Assembly (NCBI GenBank): GCA_028023455.1
Contig: JAQFVV010000012.1
Span: 11,850,837-11,914,836 of the forward strand
Length of the DNA: 64,000 bases
From: Epiperipatus broadwayi
Lineage: Eukaryota > Onychophora > Udeonychophora > Euonychophora > Peripatidae
Direction: 5' to 3'
Shown here: one piece after another, positions 57,201 through 64,000 of the stretch
How positions within the stretch are numbered: position 1 is the stretch's first letter
How the letters are laid out: each line of letters opens with the position of its first letter
Position numbers and translations under genes: made by a program
The notes under the pieces: generated by a model
Databases searched by the model: none
Told to the model about the DNA's origin: nothing
What the model saw: only the letters and a program-made list of their open reading frames with translations

Positions 57201-59514
57201 TAGTTGCTAGGCATTGAGTTTTTATACATTTCATTTGTATTTTGTAGTGTTTTGTTATATTTGTCTTCATTTTTATGTTGAACTTTCTGTATATGTTTTT
57301 CATTTTTTATTGACTTTCATTGATTAAATTTATACATTTTCATATCAACTATGAGTGGTGTTTTGCTTCAACATGTTTAACTTTTGATGGTTTTAGCTAA
57401 TATATTTTTTAAAAAAAATTTCCATTCATATATCCAATAAAATTTAATCACTTATTACATTTAATTTTCTTAGGCTGTATTCTTATATACATATATTATT
57501 AAGTCACTTGTTATGAAGTCATTTTTGTTCTGAACTCTCAGATAAAATGAACTTAATCATATCACACTTGGGTTGACATTTATTTACAGGTGATTTGAAG
57601 GGATTACTATTTAAATTTAACTAATTGATGTAACTATCATGCAGTTATATATAAAACAAAGAAAGGCAAAGATGATTGAATTTAAAATTGGTTATATTTC
57701 CCAATCACCTTCACAAAATCAACCCTATGGATTCAAAATAGCTTTCTCACTCAGAAGTAATTTGTTTTAAATGAAAAGGCATCCATTTGGAGCTTTATTA
57801 AAGGACATCTTTTTCTTTGTGAAAAATTTTACCTCTTATACTTTGCAATTCCTGATAGCAATTGACATTTGCTCCATGGTTAAGCATTCACTCTAATTTA
57901 ATTTTTTGTTTAAACATCAAACTAATAAGTGCTAGTGTTGGCATTTAAAATTGAAGCTGCAATATAAAATGGCACTAACAACTTGAATTTTATAAACTAA
58001 TAATTCATTTATAAGATAGAATTAAATCACACACACACACAAAGTAAAAATAATTATTTGAGAATAAATTCATATAATGGTTAAGCATATATAAAAATAA
58101 CTAAATAAAAGTAATTTAATTACTAATGTAAAAGAATCAAAATCAAATATAGTAAGTACTGATTTATTAAGATCTTTTTTATTTTCTTTTGTTAAACCTT
58201 TAACAGGAACTGTCTTATCATGGTATATATATATTTATAATTTCCATTAATGATCAACATGAAATTGAATCCTGGGATGTCTCTTATTTTTTAATTTATT
58301 CAATTTCCAACAATAATGGAGGCACACATTTTTCAGAAACAGGTGAATTGCAACTTATCTGTAAAGCATTTAAGGTTTGACCTCCAAGTAGTTCTCAGTA
58401 GGTGATTACATAATTATGGCAGACTGGTATATGCTTAAATTAATCAGAAATACATTTTCTGTGGTTATATCAATAAATAATAATCCATAAATTAAGAGTT
58501 TCTATTTCTGGTAATGGATATTTATATTTGGTAAATCAATACTTTCTAACATAGTGATGTATATCTCAAACACAGTTATAATTCACAAAGCAAAATGTTT
58601 CTCCTGAGATTAATATGTCTATATGGACAGTTTTTTGTCTTTTACTCTTTTCAATAATTAGACATAGAATAATTTTTTTAATTGTCTGGAACAAGACAAA
58701 CAATGTAGCTCCTCTTTTTAAGAATTTTTCTAAATTTTCTTTAAACATTTCTGCTTTTAATTAAAATTACATAATAGACTACTGTTTTTTTTAATTACTA
58801 TTACATATTATATTTATAATTATTTTTTGTTATCTATAAATGTAATCAAACTAACTACTTTTTTTAAATAAAAGTTATACAAATATATTTCAATCTCTAC
58901 AGTTTTTATTATCTGGATCAAATTCTTTTATGGACATTAATTTTAATAAAGAGTTATAAATTTTAGTTGTCTTTATTTATTTATATGCTTTAAAGCACTA
59001 GGTGAAAAGCTGTTAATGGCAAACATTCAAAATAAATCAATGTAGTCTCAGTGCTTTCAAGATGGTATCCCTCATAATCATAGCTAAAATAGATTTTAAA
59101 TCATTATTGTGATATTGTTAAATGGTAATGTATGATCATAGTAAGTTACATTTATACATCTTACCCATGCACACATTAAAAATACTGCTGTATTACATTC
59201 ATTATAAGATGAACTCTTTTTTTGTAGCTTAAATTCAAAACAAACATTTTTAACATCTTATTTCTATGGATCTTTGCTTTATGCTATACATGCACATAAT
59301 ATTATGATAGTTACCTGTGTAGAATAGCATGTTAAATCTTTTTGGATTATTTTTATAAATGGATTTAACTCTCTCTTAAACCATTACTTTTAATGTTATT
59401 GTGCTGATGTTAACAATTCTGATATTTTTATTTTAAAATGAAAATGAAATTTTAGAATCTTTTAATATTATTTTGCTGATGTTGACAATTCTGATATGTT
59501 TGTTTTAATTTTAT
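57201..59514. other. AT-rich non-coding DNA
   Basis: Includes an (AC)n run at 58,028-58,041 and, next to LINE-C, two direct copies of a 48-bp block (TTGCTGATGTTGACAATTCT type) at about 59,390-59,434 and 59,460-59,508. No gene seen. Confidence 0.45.
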
Positions 59515-59704
59515 CTTTCAAAAGGAAATTTTATTCACAAACCATAAGAATCATTTACAAAAGGAAGGACAATTACATATTGATCTCAAATGAGACCAGT
59601 CAACACAATCAGAGGTTACACTTGTATATATATAAACAAAAAGCAATTAATTTCATGTCAATTACATTAAGACTTTATATTCTTTTCATCATTGGTACTA
59701 CATT

Positions 59705-62700
59705 TTATTTTAGATTTATTAGGGCCCAGGTCTGGTTGAATGTCCAATTCTGAGAAAATTTTTGGTCTAATTCTTTTATTTCTTTTAGTAATTGTAAAGA
59801 CATTTTCATCATGTCATATTCTTCTCCACTCTCGAAGATAGTCTTATTTCTCAAAGACCAAATGGAAAAATTTATGAATGTTGCCAATCTTATGACCCCA
59901 AAATGTCCACTCTTGAAGGCCTTAGTCAAATTTACACAAGCTGATTCTTTGTTTTTAATGAAAGATTTAAAAGTGTTTCTTATGCTATTCCAAATTTGAC
60001 ACTCCTCCAATATATGTGCCATTGTCTCATCACTATGCCTACATAGTGTGCATATAGGGTCCAGATTATAATTCCTTTTACTATGTAGGAAGTCAGCAGT
60101 AGGCAAGGCCCCAAGGTTAACCTTGATTAAAAAATCAACAAACCTCGGTTCCAATTTTAGACGTTTGGTCAACCTGGAGAACCTCGATATTCCAATCGAA
60201 AGAATATTGTCAATTTTAGTTTCTTCCGGATTCATAAGATCATATGTGTTCCAGTAGTTTAGTTTGTTATTAAACATTGTTCCTGGCTTCATTTTTAGAT
60301 GGTTAAATACTATAGAGATTTGCTTTTGAATCCAAAGCCTTCCACTTTTGGGAGGTGGCCTATCGGTAGGAGTTATTTCTTCTGGGAATATTGGCCCTTC
60401 CATATCTGGATTTTTCATAAATAATCTGGTAAGTACATTATGAAAACACTGTATTAATAAGATTTTGATTGAGTGTAGTCCTATGCCGTTCATCTGTTTA
60501 GGTTTCTGTAGGAGGCGCAGGCTGATGACAGGAGCTTCCCCCCCCCAACACAGCTTCCTACATTGGGTTTCGACATTCCTTATAAAGGCTTTCATCGGTG
60601 AGAAGCCTGCAAGGAAGTATGTAATCTTGGGGAGCATGACAGCATTCATCAGTGCGATTTTCCCGAACAAAGACAAATAAATCTTCTCCAACGATCCAAT
60701 AAATTTTGTTATCTTAGTCATTAAATCGTTTTCAATTTCCTTCCTCATTTTAGATGGGGAGGCCACTAGCTGAAAACCCAGGAACTTCTGAGGTGGAGCC
60801 TTAAATATGCCAGGAATTTGCTTGCCAGTCATAATCGACCAGATTGCCGACTTCTCTTTGTTGACTCTTAGACCAAATTCACATTCGAATTGGTCCAAGA
60901 GCTTCTCTAGTCCAGCAAGCTCCTCCCGTGAAGCAAGAAAAACCACCACATCATCCATATAGGAGACATGATGGACCCTTTCTCTTAGCAAAGGTATGGA
61001 TATCCCTTTAAGAGATGTCTCGATGCCCAGCAGGAGGGGATTCACATAGGCAGTGAAAAGGAGTGCACTCAGAGGAGAGCCCTGAGGAATAGAAACAACA
61101 GGCTTAAATCCTGGGGACACCCTCCCATCCAGAGACAAAAACACTTCCCTATTATACAGGAGGTTCTCTATCATCTGGAGGTAGGCAGCTGGTACTTTGA
61201 GTCCCTCCAGGATCTTCATGAGTGCGTCAACTCGAACGCAATCAAAAGCAGCAGCAAAATCGAGCTGAACTGCGATTGGCTGTGAGATCTTCTTCATGCG
61301 AATGTGGTCTATCAATAGACGAAATCGGCTCACAGCATCGGCCGTCGAGCTCCCCTTTTTGGCAAACTGGCAATTGGACAGCTGATCAATTATAATATCT
61401 TGTATGTCATTTTTGATTAGGGCCTCAACTGTCTTTACCAGTAGAGAGATCATTGATATTGGCCTGAGATTCCCCAGATTCCGAGGTCCTGCTAGTTTCT
61501 TAACCAGAGGAACCATGGCAATTGGGTTGATCCCTGGAAGTTCCTGGCAGCCATCAGCCAAAAGATCTGCCATTCTTTTAATGATTGGTGCTGAGAAAGC
61601 ACTTAAATGAAGCAGGAGGAATTTTGGGATTCCATGCAAGCCAGGATGTGTTTTGTCTGGCATCATCTTTAATTTATCAATAATTCTTTTTTCTGTGATT
61701 TTGTGGCTTGAATTTTTAATTAAATTAAATTCTCTTCTTTCAATCATGATTCCACCTGGCTTAAACTTTTCAACATAATGGTCACATATCCTGGCCAACA
61801 TGGAAGACCCTCCATATAGGTTGCCATCTATCTCAATCACTCTGGGTGCCTTGGCTTTTCTGCCAGCTCCAAGGGCCCACCTAAGATAGCCCCTGGTCCA
61901 GCAGTGCTGATGATATATAAATTGTCGTGATCTCTTTATAGAAAGATATTCTGCAACTTCCTCCTGCTTACTTTTGTATTTCAGTTTCAAGTTTATGATA
62001 GATTCGACAGTCTGTGCCTCACTGGGCAAGTTCATTAGTTTTGTCGCAATCTTATCTAATTCGGATAATAGCCGAATAGGGCCCTGGGCTTTTGAGGTGC
62101 ATTTAGTAATCAATTTAGCAAGTATTTCAGTAAATTGCATCCATGCATGATATGGATGAAGATTATTCAAATCAACTTCTTTGAACAATATAATGTCTCA
62201 GATACTAGTTGGATGCTGATATTTGTTCGAGTTAACATTCTTATAGTTCTGGGGAGCTCCTGTGCTGAGTCATTAGAGTTATTGAACTGAAAATCACATT
62301 CAATTGAAAAGTGGTCTGAAAACGTAATTGGTCGCAGTTGCACCTTCAGGGTTTTAAAAATTTCTGGGGAGACAAATAGCAAATCAATCAGTGTTTTTGC
62401 CTTCTTATTATAGAAGGAGAAGGCCCCATCTGGAAACAGTGATCGACAGCTCATCAATTTCCGATTTATCAATCGTCCATATCTATCTTGAAAATTATCA
62501 TATGTTAAGTTACAATCCCCAATAATTAAAGTGGGAAGGGGATTAGTCCTCAATGCTATGTTTATATTCTGTATGATTTTGTGTATGATTTCAGGTTTTC
62601 TAGGAAGATAAAGGTTAATTAGGTTAAAAGTATAATTCTTAAATTTGATAATTGCAATCAAGCAGTTATTGTCAATTTTGATGATTTTAAAAAAGGTGAT

Positions 62701-62937
62701 AGGGGAGTTTTTGTTTATTACAATTGCAACCCCTCCTGCAGCCATATTCGAATAGGAATAATGAAAAAACCCAAAGGTATTTATTTTACTAATAATGTGT
62801 TGATCAGTTTTGTTATGTATCTTTGTCTCCCCAAGACATGATATATCAGGGCTATGAACGTGGAACCATCGCTCCAAAGCAAAGGCCCTTGCTCATGAAT
62901 TCAGGCCCCTAATATTCATTGAGGCAATTTTAATCAT
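59705..62937 (-). pseudogene. LINE-C ORF2: endonuclease, reverse transcriptase, zinc motif; two lesions
   Basis: The ATG at 62,937 gives MIKIASMNIRGLNS and then a TGA at 62,895-62,893 (codon 15), followed in frame by the rest of an AP endonuclease: LGETKIHNK, GDCNLTYDNF, LIDLLFVSP, FSDHFSIE. A one-base frameshift near 62,180 passes into a frame open for about 820 codons to 59,705: HPGLHGIPK, LRPISMISLLVKTVEAL, LDFAAAFDCV, IPQGSPLSALLF, catalytic YMDD (60,950-60,961), the thumb GKIALMNAVMLPKITYF and RKLCWGG, and CTLCRHSDETMAHILEEC (CX2CX7HX4C). Full length is about 1,078 codons. Both lesions lie in the endonuclease third; the RT is intact by eye. The TGA may be a decayed CGA. Confidence 0.85.
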
Positions 62938-64000
62938 CTCGCAGTTGGATTAAGAAAATCAGAGCATGCTTCTAGCTCTTCATTGGTTTCATTCTTCTTT
63001 TGATAGTGCTCATTTAGCTTCATAGCAAGTTTCAGCAACTGTGGTGTTACTTCTTGATCATTAATTTTGGGAGATTTAATTGTTTCATTTTTAACTTCTA
63101 AATTCTCTTTGTCACTATATGCGACAATGGTCTCTAGGTTGTCATTGATAAATTCATCTGGAATGGGCTCCATCAGTGGATCATTTAGAGAGGAATTTAA
63201 TCTTGTTTTCTTAATTAATTGAGGTGATGAGTCTATTTCTTGATCTGATAAATCCAATAAATTCACTGTGTGTACACTTTCACAGTCCGAATTTACTCTT
63301 GATTGAGGAGAGACTGAAGCTTTTGTTCTCGGTCTTTTTTTCCTTCTACGCCGCACTCTTCTTTCATTTTGTGTTTCTTTCTCCTCTTGTGCTGAGGTCT
63401 CTACATACCATGGACTAGGCTCTCCCATGGATGATGCAATGTCTTCATTTAAAGACTGTTTTTTGAGAGTATCAGATTGTGATGAAACATCTTGTTCCAA
63501 GTTCTGAGTCTCATTCAATATCTCCTCCTTATTTATTGTTTTAAGTTTATTTCTTTTCTGTTCTTCTCTTGTATCTACACCAGGCCATGATCTTAGGTTA
63601 TTATAGCTTCTGGTTTGACATTTATGAAATCTTTTCCTTATAGCTCCACATAAGTTACATTTTCTGTCAGGGCATTCCCTCCTTAGATGCCCTCTATGCT
63701 TGCAAGAAAAACACTGAGGGGCTACACCTTTCAGCAAGATGATTAATGAAGCCTCTTGGTACTCAATCGAAGAGGGAATTAGCAAAGGAGATATTCCTTT
63801 CTTTAATATTAATTTAAAATTGGCTGCATTTGTTAAGTAGTGTGTACCCTGAAAATTGACTGACTGGAATTGTAGACTTAGAATTCTTCCAAAAGGGCTT
63901 AGAATTTTTTGCAGGTCTGCAGGACCAAAATTCACACCACAATTTCGAATCAAACCATCAACACATGCAGGTCTATTCAAATCTATGTAGATCAAAAGTT
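62934..64000 (-). CDS. LINE-C ORF1 (partial): RNA-binding protein with zinc knuckles
   Basis: Open from the window edge to a TGA at 62,936-62,934, more than 353 codons, with the N-terminus outside. The visible order is LIYIDLNRPACVDGLIRN (matching LINE-A ORF1), an RRM-like stretch (FGRILSLQFQ..), CFSCKHRGHLRREC (CX2CX4HX4C) and a second CNLCGAIRKRFHKC motif. A basic patch RRVRRRRKKRPR could be a nuclear localisation signal, and an acidic, proline-poor tail ends the protein. The stop codon overlaps the ORF2 start as ATGA. It is expected to coat the element RNA. No lesion is seen in the visible part. Confidence 0.8.
   Translation of the reverse strand, partial: LLIYIDLNRPACVDGLIRNCGVNFGPADLQKILSPFGRILSLQFQSVNFQGTHYLTNAANFKLILKKGISPLLIPSSIEYQEASLIILLKGVAPQCFSCKHRGHLRRECPDRKCNLCGAIRKRFHKCQTRSYNNLRSWPGVDTREEQKRNKLKTINKEEILNETQNLEQDVSSQSDTLKKQSLNEDIASSMGEPSPWYVETSAQEEKETQNERRVRRRRKKRPRTKASVSPQSRVNSDCESVHTVNLLDLSDQEIDSSPQLIKKTRLNSSLNDPLMEPIPDEFINDNLETIVAYSDKENLEVKNETIKSPKINDQEVTPQLLKLAMKLNEHYQKKNETNEELEACSDFLNPTAR

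Larger units (their letters stand above)
59515..64000 (-). mobile_element. LINE-C: younger L1/Tx1-like retrotransposon, 5' end beyond the window
   Basis: Same architecture as LINE-A, on the minus strand: ORF1 with zinc knuckle (open at the window edge), overlapping ORF2 (endonuclease, RT, zf-RVT motif), and a 3' UTR ending GAATAAAATTTCCTTTTGAA then AGAT near 59,515. Only one stop and one frameshift are visible in over 4 kb. The RT-coding part is much richer in GC than the surrounding desert, so it is recent or has kept its source composition. The 3' junction runs into AAAATTAAAAC with no (AAT)n. Confidence 0.85.

Noticed and set aside
1-64000. Host protein-coding exons or a CRISPR array
   Set aside because: No frame outside the LINEs shows a conserved domain, and there are no regularly spaced short direct repeats with unique spacers; the nearest regular repeats are microsatellites.

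Overview
The window looks like an AT-rich gene desert from a metazoan nuclear genome, most likely an invertebrate. The evidence is the LINE set (L1/Tx1-like, CR1/Jockey-superclade and RTE-type), short tRNA-derived elements, foldback repeats and abundant poly(A)/poly(T) and (AAT)n tracts. I cannot name the species. I find no convincing host protein gene, no intact tRNA or rRNA gene and no CRISPR array. Almost everything recognisable is a mobile element, mostly dead.

Layout. 1-29.8 kb is AT-rich non-coding DNA with scattered short repeats: RTE reverse-transcriptase scraps (2.2 and 15.2 kb), large inverted-repeat elements (4.7, 5.8 and 20.2 kb), a 41-bp perfect hairpin (19.5 kb), an 8-bp-TSD transposon carrying a small minisatellite (17.1 kb) and members of a hammerhead-ribozyme family. 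29.8-39.7 kb is a block of two almost full-length LINEs placed tail to tail. LINE-A (+ strand, L1/Tx1-like, about 29,921-35,050) has (AAT)n on both sides. LINE-B (- strand, CR1/Jockey superclade with a PHD-finger ORF1, about 35,103-39,650) is itself interrupted by a 549-bp solo LTR with a 5-bp target-site duplication. 39.7-59.5 kb is again AT-rich desert with an RTE 3' end (44.1 kb), a G-poor 3-kb tract (47-50 kb), more ribozyme-family copies (49.0 and 51.2-51.8 kb) and a short tRNA-derived element with a duplicated target site (53.5 kb). 59.5-64 kb is LINE-C (- strand), a younger relative of LINE-A with a long intact RT reading frame; it runs off the right end.

The most interesting item is a dispersed family of 150-450 bp elements, seven copies here. 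The longer copies contain a type I hammerhead ribozyme: CUGAUGA, a 4-bp helix II, GAAAC, a two-base-pair helix III, GUC, and a helix I with a compensatory internal loop. One copy (51,559-51,625) keeps the core intact; others show graded decay. Three copies are flanked by direct repeats of 10, 11 and 13 bp. That variable length, together with 5' truncation and the lack of a poly(A) tail, fits Penelope-type or retrozyme-like retrotransposition better than a cut-and-paste transposon. Short copies have lost the ribozyme and fold into perfect or near-perfect hairpins. A second, weaker hammerhead-like fold lies in the foldback element at 20.2-20.7 kb.

All claims come from reading the sequence by eye and from motif knowledge. 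Family assignments of the LINEs are by motif and domain order, not by a database search.
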